From Phoronis australis (lineage: Eukaryota; Phoronida; Phoronidae), in contig NMRA01000580.1 in NCBI GenBank assembly GCA_002633005.1, positions 3,180-67,179 on the forward strand: DNA of 64,000 nt, written 5' to 3'. The notes beneath the pieces are model-generated. The model was not told the origin of the DNA, ran no database searches, and saw only the letters and a list, made by a program, of their open reading frames with translations. A program made the translations under genes and the position numbers. Shown in pieces: positions 49,101 through 60,239 of this stretch. How positions within the stretch are numbered: the stretch's first letter is position 1; every line of letters begins with the position of its first letter.

Positions 49101-52100
49101 TTCATTATTTCACAAGTTTGCCCAAAAAATAAATATTGGCAAGCTTATATGTTTTCCTGCCCTTTTATGTTTAATTAGTCTCAAATTTGGCAAAAATAAC
49201 AATGGATAAGACAATAGGTCTCACAGCAGATTGGTCTAGGATTCAACAAACAGTTGCAAAAGTTGAGTGTTTGAGTGCACATAAATATACAACTCAAGGC
49301 TCAAGATATATCACACAATGTTACTTTTTTATATCAGAGTTGTCTTGCTGCAATGAGTAAGAAGAGTTATAGTCAAACTAACAAAAGAATCATCAGCAAA
49401 TTCTAATATGACACAGAATGACATCAGCCTTTACTTGTACATACATAGAAAGCTTGCGAGAAGTTTCCAGCTTGTATCAGCTTGACAATGTAAGCAGACT
49501 GGGTTCGAAACACTTCAGCTTGTGACTTTGTGACTAAACCAATTTGGTAAAGATAATCACCATAGTCCAGCATCTGCAATAAGTAGAACATCAGAACTTT
49601 ATTGATTCAGCATGCATGTGAGGTTGGCATACCTCTCCAAGGCAATACTTTTCAAATGGGACAGGCATGTACACTAAAAATCCATCACAAATAGCCATCT
49701 TCACAGTGACAGGATTTCAGAATCCACAACCAATAACTAAATATAGCCACAGTGACAGGATCACACAATTTATACCCAGTAGCAATGTATATTTACAGTG
49801 ACAGGATCTTACAATCCATCACCAATACGCAATAGCCTTGTATACTCAAAGTGATGGGCTCACACACTCCATCATCAATGCAGCCACGTATACTCAAAGT
49901 GACGGGATCACACAATCCATCTCCAATAGCCATGTATATTGAGAGTAACAGGATCTCACAATCCATGACTAATAGTCATGTACATGTATAATCACAGCGA
50001 CAGGATCATACAACACAACCCATTAGCAATATTAAAGACATGTATACTCAGGATCTCACAATCCATCACCGACAGTCACGTATACTCACAGTGATCACAC
50101 ACTTCATCAACGATAGCAATGTATTCTCACAGAGACAGGAACACACAATCCATCATCCATAGCCATGTATAAGGCCATGACAGGATCAACAATCCATCAT
50201 CCATATCCAGGTATGCTAAAAGTGATGGGATCTCACAATCCATCACAAATAGCCATTGTATACTCACAGTGACGGGATCACACAATCCATCACCAATAGC
50301 CATGCCTTTCAAATTGATTTTCATCTTGGCGGAAGGGTTAGCATTCTCAAAGTGAATCTTGTATGTTATGGCCGGTACGTACTTTCCCGCATATGACTGA
50401 AACAAAATCAACTGATCATTGGCCATTTCAAAGAAAAACCAAAGACCTTTAGCTGCCAGCTGAACACTGTTTATCAGCAACAGTGGTCAATGAAACATGT
50501 TAGAAATGAGGCAGATGTAAACGGGTGTTGGGGAGAATGGACAAAGAAGCAAAAGGCCTCAAGTTTAAATGAAAAAGCTCGATTCAAACAATGATTTTTA
50601 TAAAAGCTTTCCAGTTTCAAGGTTATTGATAGCCAAAAAATGCACACGGCATTAATAAGTGAAAATTTTATGGAAACTTTTACAAAACATTTATAACTTT
50701 TTCCAAAATGAGTGATCTTGAAGGGAAGACAACTGCTCAACATTGATTTCAGAATACCAGTAGCTCAAAATTAAGCCTAGTAAACATTTTGGGGTAAAAC
50801 TGCACAACATTTGAAAGTTCAAGAGATTGTATTCAGGAGAATCTAAGACAATAGTGCTCAAGCATTGTACACTTCTCTTTATGCTGTGTTCATTAAAAAA
50901 AGCTTTCAGCTCGTTTCAGTAATCAAGTCATCATCATGTTTACTGTTCAACTTTTAAAACCTTGGCTGTAAGCAAGTTGTCAAACGCATACTTCTCCAGT
51001 TGCATAGAAGTCATTCTTCTGATATTCATAAAACAACGTGAAGAACTGGACCAGGGCACTGAAATAAGCCAAATCAAGGTTCTTGGTTATCTATAGAAAG
51101 ATGGAGGAATTTACTTGAGAAGTTTATATAAACATACAGAACAAAGACAAATAAAATACTGCTACATGTGATAAAACAGAAAAGTTAAGCATCTCATTGA
51201 CAGTATTGTCCTCAAAATAATGTAATATGTCGTGCTTCAAGATTCAAGAAGATTCATATCTTTTAGATTGTATCAAAATTAGTAATGTTCAGGGCTTGGA
51301 ATGACCAATGACAAAAAACGCGGATACTTTGAAACTTTTACTGCCCAAATCATGCCCGATAACCAGCCTTTCCCAAAAATCGGGAGGACTAAAAAAAAAA
51401 AAAAAACCTTACCACCATCAGTAGTATGCGTCGGCATCCTTTTAGCTCGCCCGTCCACTCCCAACCCACACATTTTTGGCTGCAGAGCGGTAGTATTTGT
51501 CGCCGCGCTTAACAATAACACGAGACGCCATTGAAAATCCCACCACGCTGTCCCAGATGCCCCGGCAATGTTGACAATTTACGTTCCTCCGAAACATAAA
51601 GAGCAACTTCCGCTTTTCGAGGTGAACGTCGTCTGCAACGCCGCGGTAAGAAAGGAATTTGCCGAGAAAATTTTATATCAAATCCGATTTTTTTACGCGG
51701 ATATATTATAAAAAAAAGCGGAAAGAACATTTGAAAAAAGCGGAAATCCGCGTTTCCGCAGAAAATTCCAAGCCCTGAATGTTTGTCCAAAATTACAATA
51801 ATAACAAGAAGCCCACAAGTGTAGTAACAAAAAAATGAACACTAAAAATGTTCCATCAAAAGTAGCCAGTAAACATAACTGCCCACTCAGGCACGAAGAA
51901 AAAAAAAACTGGTGCACATCCACATAAAACACATAGAAATTAGGTCGTCACAGCAACATGGCTGTATCAGGTTTTCTCTGTAGATATTAATCGGCATGCA
52001 GATGTACCTGGAGCCCACAATTGTCATAAATGCGAACAGTAGGTTAATGCACAAGACGTGAGATTAATGCTAATCAACTGGTTTTACTACTTCCCAGCAC

Positions 52101-55100
52101 CAGTAAGCTTCATCTTGACCTTCACTCGCTGTTTGCGACAGCACTTTTAATGCTCTCAGTAAGCTCGAAAATTTACCTGATTCTTTGGACTTCAAATCAA
52201 ACTGAAAACCATAACTAAAGTGTTATCAATGCTAAATGGCTACCTATAGAGATCCCTAGCAACATCAACCTCGTCTTTTGCGTAGCCATCAGCTGATTGA
52301 GTAAAGCTGAAGCCTGTACCAACCTGCAGTAAAGCAAACATGCATACAGTGACAGTCAAACACAGATGGAGACTCACATGGCATTAGCAACTCATCAGCT
52401 GGGCAAATTGACCGGTTATTCCAAGGTGATGCATATCTACTGTACGAGGATGACAAAGTACATAACTTCCAGTCAGGTTAAAGAACTGTCAGCCGTGAAA
52501 TGAGACTTAAGGTGGACGGAGCAAAGTGTTACCACACCAGGTGAAGCGAGGTTAACTATGAAACCTGCTGCGATATTGTAACAGTTCAAGTTTCATGCCA
52601 ATTTGCAAGAATTGAAGAGTGACCCTTTTATGTTGGCATCCATTTCTTCAAACAGTTGATGTTGTTACCATGGTGACATTATGGTAAAATCTCATGAATT
52701 TCTTCACTTCAGATAGGAAAATTTTTCTCCAAGTCATTATTCATTTTTTGCCATTTTCAGACAAATACCGAGAATCATCACTGTAAGTTTTGCCTCTTTC
52801 AGATAAGGCTGAAAGCTGAACTGAACTGTTTTCATTATTATCAGAACCAAACGTGTATTAATAGTTGCCCAGCAAATACCACGACAATACACATAACATC
52901 TGACTAAAGTAACAACTACAAAGAATATTCCTGGTTTTATTCAACTCTTGCACTTACAGGATTGTCAATGTATAGTAGACTGTACTTGGAGTTCCAGGTT
53001 ATGTTTCTTGATTTTACTACAACAGATATGACACCCAGATTATAATGGATTACAGTTTGTATGAACTGAAGACACTCCTCATATATCACTAGTTAGCTTC
53101 ATAAGGTTGGTAACAGTTGATTATTAGTTTCTTTTTTCAGAACCAACAAGATCATGTTTACCCTTGACGATTAATCACGTGATTAAATGGGATCATGCAC
53201 GCTCTGTTGAGTATGAAAGTAATCTAAGATCAAGGCGGATAAGAGGGTCAGGAAAAGTGGACGATGGAGGAAATAAGATGTGCAGAATTTGGAACAGCCT
53301 AATCGCCACTCTACCCAGTGTCCAATAACTTCAGAAGATGGCTTCTGACAGGAGCTGGAACTGTCAAGGGTAAATATGCTCTTACTGGTTGTGAGTAGAA
53401 AGCACTGCTCGACACTTTTCATATATTTCATACGGAGTTAGTTGGTATACAGTATCTTGTCAACATATACAGAAACACAATTTTAGAGCACAGGCAAAAC
53501 TGGTAGGTGGAAATGCATTTAGCTTTTTGCTGATTTAGTTCTGAAAATTCAGATTAAGCATCAAGGCTTTATTTCCTAACAAGACAAAATAGCAACACAA
53601 AACAGCTCAGCACTGATTAGTAACAAATGCATAATGGAACACTAATTGGGTCATGACAAAGGCATGGAACTGCAGCAACAAATCAAGTTTGAGATGAAGA
53701 GCTCCACTATTAAATACCAACGTGAACTCTACTTGGTTCCATGTGTATATCGGAAAAATTTGAGATACAAGTTTGATGTATCAAAAAATTCTAAAAGAGT
53801 GCCAGTTGAAGGCATGCATCAAAACAAAGGTTCTTGAAGATGACATGATTGTATGTGTATTTGTTCCAGGATTACTCTACTATCTTGACATTTGTCACAA
53901 CACCACAGAACACATCACACCCAACTTACAACGAATGGTTTCATCCAATTCAATGGGGCCTTGCTCTACAAAGAGTCCAAACATGGAAGTCCCTCCTGGA
54001 CCACCTTGAAGCCACAGCAACACAGGTGCATCAGCAGTATTTGTCTGAAAGTAGAAAATTCAACCAAAACCACTCAGACCTTTAATATTCATCAGGAATA
54101 AAATAAGTTGGGCCCAACACATTGTTCTGCAGCAGTGAGACACTTGAGTTTACACTAGTCAGGGGGGGGGCTACTTTTGTCTAATGTTAAAAAATGAAGC
54201 GAAATGATTTTGATCAATTGTGTCAGTGCATGTGTCAATATTTGGCCCACTGTGCTAATACACAGGGTCACATTTAACCCATTGTGTCAACATTAAGCAC
54301 CAGATCTGACCCATGGTTTCAAGACACGTCGGCCACATTTGAGCGGCAATGTCAGCATATGGGGGCCCATTTGACCTACAGTGTAGGTACATTGAGCCTT
54401 ATTGGATACTATCTCGTTCCCCATCACTATAAATGATGTTATGAAGAGTGACAAGGATGAAGTCACAACTGATTAGCACAGGAAAATTGCCTTGATAATT
54501 CTTAAAAGTCTACAGCCAGAGGGCAGAGCAGGTCTTATTTGAATATCTGTATAATTTTGAATGAGCTTACAGCAGCAGGGAAGAACCAGAAGAACATGTT
54601 ACTGTTGAACTTCTTATTAACAGTCAGATAACCCGAGAAGCTTTTGCGGCTGAATCCTTTGAGAGGGCCCACTAAACTCAGTTGGCGGGCTGTAAAACAA
54701 ATTTTGTAAGGGTTACAGCGACACCTTACTCAAGGATCAAAGAAGCTCCACTGTAGAATTAAACAAGAGAAAAAACAACAGCAGCAGCACAGAAACAGAA
54801 ACAAAAACAACAATAATAGCACCTATATTTGAAATAGAGGCCACCGGCCCTCAGTTCACAATTTGTATTTTATGCAAACTCTACACATGCGTACACAGTC
54901 CATAAGCTTTAAGATTTCGTTTCTGATCGTCATTGCCCGCCTCTGTATACACTGAAATGTTTTAAAAAGTGCTTGCTGTTCTCGAATCAAAAAGAGACCT
55001 AAATCGTGGCAGCACGGTATGAATCTGTTCCTTAAAGTGTACACAACATGACTCTAGTACCTCAAAATAAATTTTATTATTATATCTTACTTGATTTCAG

Positions 55101-56486
55101 TGCCTTTAGTGCACAGCTCATAAAGAAACACGCAAAAATTGAAAAAAATAATAATTATGTACAACGTCATGGGTTGAACCCAAGTCGTTCGCCATACTGT
55201 TCGGATCAGAGACAGTGTATAGAGTGAAGAGAAAGCAAAGTACATTTAGCGTCGAGAAGGTTCGTAGAGGGATCAAAAGATGCGTTTCCGGAGGCTGCAG
55301 CAACAGAAGCCAGGCGGAGAACGTCTCGGTGTTCCGGAGGACACCAAAGTTGCGCAGAAGTGGCATCGCTTCGTGCGCCGAACGAGAGTGTGGGACGTCA
55401 TCGTGGACCAAGCGATTCGGTCCGAGGCCACTCTGTGTTCTGCCCACTTTGAGGACTCGTGTTTCGACTCCAGTCACAGGAGACGTTACGATGAAGGCCT
55501 GGTTCAATAAAGGACATTATTTATCATTCAGAAACATCAGCTCTTAATTCAGGATCGTCTGTGATGACTGGCCGGTTGACTCGCGCTGAGCCCGAGGCCG
55601 CTTCTCTCGCGGGAGGATCTAGTTCGTAAGGCTCAAAGTAGAAAACTACGCAGCCGTAAGCAAATTAAACTTGTTCTCGCTTTCGTGCAACCCCATTTCC
55701 TCATCCTGGCCACCATTGCCGTACGTTTCTTCATAGTATTCGTTCAATTCTTGCTCATAATCGTCGTCGCTTTCAAATTCCCTGCTCTCCGCTATTGTTC
55801 AATGCTAGTCACTGATCTCCTGTGTTCAACCCATGACGTCACAAGGCGGCAAATGTGAAAATTGGCAAAATTGAAAGAAAAATCAAAATTTCGAGCTAAT
55901 TACACAAAATAAACATGGGTCTAGCTAAATTTTACGTCATATATTCAGTCTGTGGCCACTGGTAATTCAAAATGTGCAAAAATCCATGGTGTGTACTGTT
56001 TAAATCAACCACAGAATAATGTGATGTTGGTTTGTATGTACTACTGACAATAAAGTTGACTTCATAAAAAGTTACATCTAAATATATTACAGTGACAACT
56101 GTCCGTGCACTAAGTTAAATGCACAAACAACATGCACTACACAATAACGTACAGAAAGAGTGTATTAAGAAAAAACAAAAAGAAAATTAAATAAAAACTG
56201 ATGTATGCATAATTAATAATTAAACGCCTTTTACACAGTGATCTTGAGTTTCTTGACTCCTGAACCTAAGACTTTAATATGTAGTTGTAGAGGGCGCACC
56301 TCTCTGAATCTGACCAGATTCAATATAGGGGGTGAGGAACAAGGGGTCTCCAGGATCAACTCCATTATATGTAACCACTGCCAACTCATCGTGGAAGAAC
56401 TGACGACGAAATGGACCCCGTTTGCAGCTGCCTTGGTAAACACATCCAGCAAGGAAAAAAACTGCCGTGATCACTAGGCGCAACAT
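46126..56486 (-). CDS. CPVL: Serine carboxypeptidase, CPVL type, 12 exons
   Basis: In order of translation the exons are 56486-56300, 54689-54571, 54044-53930, 53016-52958, 52323-52244, 51058-50992, 50396-50268, 49573-49445, 48716-48621, exon 10 (47800-47624 or its duplicate 47118-46942), 46659-46477 and 46224-46126. The junctions are GT-AG and phases agree. With one exon 10 the protein has 479 residues, close to vertebrate CPVL. This is a secreted or lysosomal peptidase of the S10 family that removes C-terminal residues. Visible are a signal peptide (MLRLVITAVFFLAGCVYQGS), the oxyanion-side motif WLQGGPGGTSMFGLF, LLYIDNPVGTGFSF, catalytic Ser210 in TGESYAGKYVPA (split over exons 6/7), Asp395 in YSGQLDI, His455 in RGGGHILPYDQP, and several N-glycosylation sites. 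An acceptor-like TTTTACTTGCAG precedes the ATG, so a 5' UTR exon is likely. The family assignment is secure; the exact orthology to CPVL rather than a related S10 enzyme is inferred. Confidence 0.95.
46650..46897 (-). repeat. Minisatellite built from the exon 11 acceptor (copy 1)
   Basis: Read on the minus strand, the real junction is TTTTGTAG|GTGATGATATACAG at 46660/46659. The array repeats the same TGTAG/GTGATGATATACA core with 20-33-base units, mixing ATGT linkers and TAACTGTTTGG linkers. On the plus strand this appears as ATGTATATCATCACCTACCA over and over. Many units keep an AG acceptor. Confidence 0.88.
47313..47580 (-). repeat. Minisatellite built from the exon 11 acceptor (copy 2)
   Basis: The same ATGTATATCATCACCTACC units as at 46650-46897, here with the longer AAACAGTTATAAT linker in most units, carried by the 682-bp duplication. 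The unit order differs from copy 1. Confidence 0.85.
49655..50267 (-). repeat. Minisatellite built from the exon 7 donor of CPVL, about 14 units
   Basis: On the minus strand the end of exon 7 is GGTGATGGATTGTGTGATCC, then CGTCACT|GTGAGTATAC. Downstream, the intron repeats this block at about 40-50-base steps. On the plus strand it reads TCACAGTGACRGGATCACAC, then AATCCATCACCAATAGCCAT. A few units retain an intact ACT|GTGAGT donor (for example near 50080); most carry changes at it. The coding end of exon 7 is itself the first unit. Confidence 0.9.
51290..51777. mobile_element. 488-bp MITE with CAGGGCTTGGAAT ends
   Basis: The left end CAGGGCTTGGAATGACC and the right end GAAAATTCCAAGCCCTG are inverted repeats flanked on both sides by AATGTT, a likely target duplication. 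The CAGGGCTTGGAAT terminus and short duplication fit hAT-type MITEs. It lies in intron 5 of the carboxypeptidase gene. The ORFs inside are not gene-like. Confidence 0.8.
55164..55839. mobile_element. Inverted-repeat element with a broken THAP domain and a converging acidic frame
   Basis: The ends ACGTCATGGGTTGAAC (55164-55179) and GTTCAACCCATGACGT (55824-55839) are exact inverted repeats. On the plus strand, 55245-55507 encodes a THAP zinc-finger module. C-x4-C is in CVSGGCSNRSQ (frame 1). KVAQKWHRFVRR and C-x2-H in LCSAHFEDSCF are in another frame, so there is a frameshift near 55330. On the minus strand, about 55800-55555, an acidic frame (REFESDDDYEQELNEYYEE) and then, after a second shift, VFYFEPYELDPPARE run toward it. 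It sits in intron 1 of the carboxypeptidase gene. THAP domains are common in P-element and Kolobok transposases; I infer a decayed transposon or captured gene. Confidence 0.6.
55245..55507 (+). pseudogene. THAP-domain fragment with frameshift
   Basis: The THAP zinc-coordination pattern is present but split over two frames: CVSGGC at about 55281, and CSAH at 55436-55447. A KW pair typical of the domain lies between (AQKWHR). No AVPTIF-like end or further domain follows before the stop. It could not make an intact DNA-binding domain without a frame correction. Confidence 0.6.
55840..56299. other. Rest of carboxypeptidase intron 1 next to exon 1
   Basis: AT-rich, no feature recognised. The donor of exon 1 is at 56299/56298 (AGAG|GTGCGC on the minus strand). 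Confidence 0.5.
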
Positions 56487-56666
56487 TTCTGCAAGTAAAA
56501 AAATACAAATAGATTTTAATGAAGACAGTAACTGCCAAGTGGATTAAAAATGAATTCACAGTGAATATAAAAAGCTCTAAAAACTTGCCTTCCATCACAA
56601 AGAAACAACTTTTTATTTAGACACAACTCGATCATTCGTCATCTTCAATGTGTCGAACCAGTTAGG

Positions 56667-56782
56667 CACTGGTCGGATATACCAGTCCCTATTTGAGAAC
56701 CATGCAGGCAATCGATGAATGATGGGGCTGTCAGTGGATGAAACTGGTTCTTAAAATCAGGGACCTCTTTATCCGACCAGTG
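56667..56782. mobile_element. Foldback element of 116 bp upstream of the carboxypeptidase start
   Basis: CACTGGTCGGATATACCAGT at the left pairs with ATCCGACCAGTG at the right. The inner parts AGTCCCTATTTGAGAACCA and TGGTTCTTAAAATCAGGGAC also pair. The fold would be a long hairpin. It lies about 180-300 bases before the ATG on the transcribed side, in promoter or 5' UTR DNA. Confidence 0.6.
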
Positions 56783-57349
56783 GCAGTGCGAATTATGCGT
56801 GTAATTTTGCCGAGTACCACGTTCAGACATTTGACACTACCGACGTGGAAAATATAAAGACAAGTATGTTCTGTACTCTAGCATGTAAACAAATGAGCTG
56901 GTGCGACATTGTCATTGACATTGGGGGAAGCGGGGAAGTGGGGCCGATATCCATATAGGAAGGAATGTGAACAACTTGGGTCAGTTGGGATCACATGACG
57001 ATGCCGGGGGTGGGCAACTTATAACTGAAGCGAATAGGCTACACATTACAGCTACTAGTAGCGGTGCATGGGCAAAACCGAAATGAACTTGGGTAACCGC
57101 TATCGTTTACCTTTCAACGAGTTTGCTCTCACGTGGATTTTTCCTGAAAAATACGTAACCAAGCTTCTGGTGACTGCCCCCTACTGGTGGCGTAGTGCCC
57201 GACCCTGGCGGTGGGAATTAGGCCCCTGATGTCTGACCTTATTCCACATGAACAACACTAGGCCCGCTAGGAATCAGGATTTTTAAGGCCTTCATTTAAC
57301 TCGTTGGTGATTCCTACATTTGTTGAGATTGTTGGAGAATAGCTTTAGG

Positions 57350-57357
57350 TATAAAAG
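57350..57357 (+). promoter_or_regulatory. TATAAAAG box on the plus strand
   Basis: GGTATAAAAGC is a good TATA match, with an initiator-like CTCAGCAG about 20 bases downstream. No convincing coding exon follows, so it may be chance. Confidence 0.25.
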
Positions 57358-57415
57358 CACAACTTACTCAGCAGTGATCAGTTGATACAGACACACTTAG
57401 AAGCCGCTGCGTCAG

Positions 57416-57604
57416 TCACGAGACTGCCCATGTGATAATTATTTTGTTTTCATCGGTAACCATCGTCCTGACATCTGTTGTCAAACAGGCGCACCACTCA
57501 GGCAACAGGTAGAGATGCTGAGTGTCCCCGGCCTGCTTAATCCCGGCGAAGATCACGTATGCGTGAACCTGGAATACACCATGAAACTTGGATAGTTCAC
57601 TCAA
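57416..57604 (-). CDS. Candidate terminal exon or ORF, unknown
   Basis: A 62-codon minus frame ends at 57416. Its later part (VHAYVIFAGIKQAGDTQHLY, then LLPEWCACLTTDVRTM) is GC-rich compared with its neighbourhood and follows an acceptor-like GGTGTATTCCAG. I do not recognise the family and found no upstream exon. Confidence 0.2.
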   Translation of the reverse strand: MSELSKFHGVFQVHAYVIFAGIKQAGDTQHLYLLPEWCACLTTDVRTMVTDENKIIITWAVS

Positions 57605-58389
57605 ATAATCAAGTTACCGGTGTTAAAAATTTGCACTCCACCAAAGCGGCTAATTATATACCAGTACATGCTATAATGAAGCAATATAAAAAAATAAACT
57701 TTGACCAACTAAATCATCACAAACAAAAAAATCCCGATTACCATGCATTCACATCAGATATTCCACTGATTCTGTGACACAAGTTCCAGTAAAGGAGAAA
57801 AAATGGGCGATCGTGATGCCTCATTATAACTGCACAATTCTTTGCAATTAATGGACAAAAATTCACCTGATTTGTCCAATATTCAATTTCATCTTCAATC
57901 ATGCACACGCGATCTTGAGATTAAGCCGCTCGCCGCGGGATTCCTAGTTCACGCGCTGCAGACGGACCGGTTTCGTCCTCGCCGTAGTACGTGTTGGATT
58001 GGTTTGATTGCGGCCGAAGGCTGACATCCATGCACCTAGAGGGCGCACCAGTTTCTGAGCCCCTGACTTCACCTAGGCCTATAGGCCTATGTCGAGTCAT
58101 CCAACCGGAAATTTACACCCGGCAACGGCCAATCACCAATCTCGCACCGTTTGCAAATTCCATGTCCCGCGGTAACGAATTTCTGTTAGGGAGGCCTCCA
58201 CTTGCCAATGAACAATGGGACAAATCCTATATGACCGTCAAGAGCACTTTAGCATCATTACTAGATGACGCGAGGCCAAACATCTGACCATATCTAGGAG
58301 CGACCGAGTCCACCACTTCAGAAATTGGGGCGTCTCTCGTTGCCTGCAGCTGTGGGGTGTGTCCCTTAGGTGAGCCTTACGAGGGGGCC

Positions 58390-58990
58390 AAAAATGAGCT
58401 AGATTAGATATTCGAGGTACCGGCTTAAAATGTTTTAAAACGGACAATAGTACTGCACTGAAACTGAACACCGAATGACCCATGGCTGCAATCTAGAATG
58501 GGTCCGGCAGAAACCAAAAAGCGTCCACCAACTTGAAATGAGCCAGCTCATACATTCGAGGTAACACAAAAACAATTTCATATGCCGGATCAATACATAT
58601 AACTTATCACACAAGGCCCCATGACAGACAAAAATACACCCTGGGGATTGTGCCCCCAAGAGGCCCAAAAAATGTCAACCACGGCATGACATTCAAAATT
58701 TGAGCTTAGATGTTCGAGGTACTTGCTAAAGTAAAACTGATTAAAACGAACAATAGTGCCGCACTGAACACCGAATGACCCATGACACTTGCAGACAAAT
58801 TATCCTCTAGAAAGGGCCCAGTAGAAACTCAAAAACGACGCCTCAAAACTCAGCTGAAGGAGCTAGTTCTTATAATTATTCGCCGCCGGTACCACAGTAA
58901 ACGATTCCATGTGATTCGAAGTTAGGCCTACTGATTCAGTACTATAATTGGCCAGTGACAGACAAAACCAACTCTGAGTTTTGCGCGCCA
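58390..58990. repeat. Diverged direct duplication, period about 300 bp
   Basis: TTCGAGGTAC followed by AAAACGRACAATAGT and GAACACCGAATGACCCATG occurs at 58411-58490 and again at 58713-58790. A second pair, CATGACAGACAAAAATACAC at 58620 and AGTGACAGACAAAACCAAC at 58955, keeps a similar spacing. No ORF explains it. Confidence 0.6.
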
Positions 58991-59307
58991 ACCGGTCCCA
59001 CGTAATTCTGTTGAAATGTGTGCCTGATATCAGCTCATCCCGGCGTTAAATCTTGGTACATAAGTTTCCTAGAAACAATCCGACAAGGAAGGTGTTGTGA
59101 TAATATGCTTCGTTGACTGGCTAACTCTTGTATTTTCGTAATAACACTTTCGCGTCTACTGAACCCTCTATTTGATTAAAATTAATAATTGCGTCAGACT
59201 GAGTGCCAAATGGATGTTGGCGGAAAGTAAGCATATTGGAAAAAATCTGATAACACTAAATCTTTGGGATACCAGGAAATGCTAAACTACAACCCATTAA
59301 GTAATGA

Positions 59308-59578
59308 TTAAAGGAGAATGACACCCGATATATTTTGTTATTTACCGTCTTAATTGGTCTATATCCACATCACCTAGTATACGGTAGATCTCACTTCGCC
59401 GATAGGTATCACTAAACAGACTGTGTTCGAATCTATGGCGTCATCGGTTAACTTCAGCACCTCCGTCTGCCGTCAGGTGTCAGGTAAAAGAACTGAACTG
59501 AAGTTGCTGGTATGAGTGGATCTACTTGACCTAAATCGATACAAAGTAAGTTGTTTTTTTGGTGGCATTCTCCTTTAA
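59308..59578. mobile_element. MITE family B, complete copy (271 bp)
   Basis: The ends TTAAAGGAGAATGACACC and GGTGGCATTCTCCTTTAA are inverted repeats. Both begin with TTAA, as in elements that use a TTAA target (piggyBac-like or Kolobok-like). The interior shares CGATATATTTTGTTATTTAC and GGTCTATATCCACATC-like blocks with the copy at 14339. Confidence 0.8.
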
Positions 59579-60239
59579 GACCGCAGCTAGTGTAGTGTAA
59601 TGGGCTATCGAAACATTCCCGTTCTTTCCTTTTTAGTCCACCGGCAAAATATAGCTTAGTCGCGTCGGAAATTACAATAATTTATATGTCAATTTGACCG
59701 TGCGTTAAAGAGTGGAACATTTAGATGGTGTGGCAGATTGGCGAAAAAAAAATAAGAAGTGGTACAGTCCACAAAGACCTAGTCAATTGGCAAATACATT
59801 GTACGTTGCCAGCAACACGAAGTACTGGATTGGGTTCTTTTCTAAGGTAAACTTTTCATTTGTTTTAAATTTTATTTCTCCGGTTAAGTTAAGTACTACA
59901 TTAGTTATAGGTAAAAACTACAGAGTTAAATAGTTTTTTTAAACAAATCTGTTTTTAGGTCCTAAACTTTACATTTAGACAAATGAAGCTTCTTTCCGTA
60001 AAACAGAGTTACACGATTTTAACACCTAAAATATCTTGTTAAAAACCTCCTGGCATGCAGAACGGGAAATTTCAAATGCCAAACTGTCCTTAAAAGGGCA
60101 GTTTGTAAGGGCGGCCCAGCTCTGAAATATGTGGGGCTATGGCCCTACAGCCCTGATATAATTAAGTGGTGGTACAGCTCCCCCCGCCTTCCCCAACCCC
60201 CTATATGGTGCGCTGTCCATGGTTTGGCAAGCTTCGTGT

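Noticed and set aside
50127-50267. Extension of carboxypeptidase exon 7 reading through its donor
   Set aside because: The frame stays open only because the intron repeats the exon's end; homology to S10 peptidases stops at the GTGAGT donor.
55118-55507. 129-codon minus-strand ORF over the THAP fragment
   Set aside because: It is antisense to the THAP frame and shows no family motif itself.
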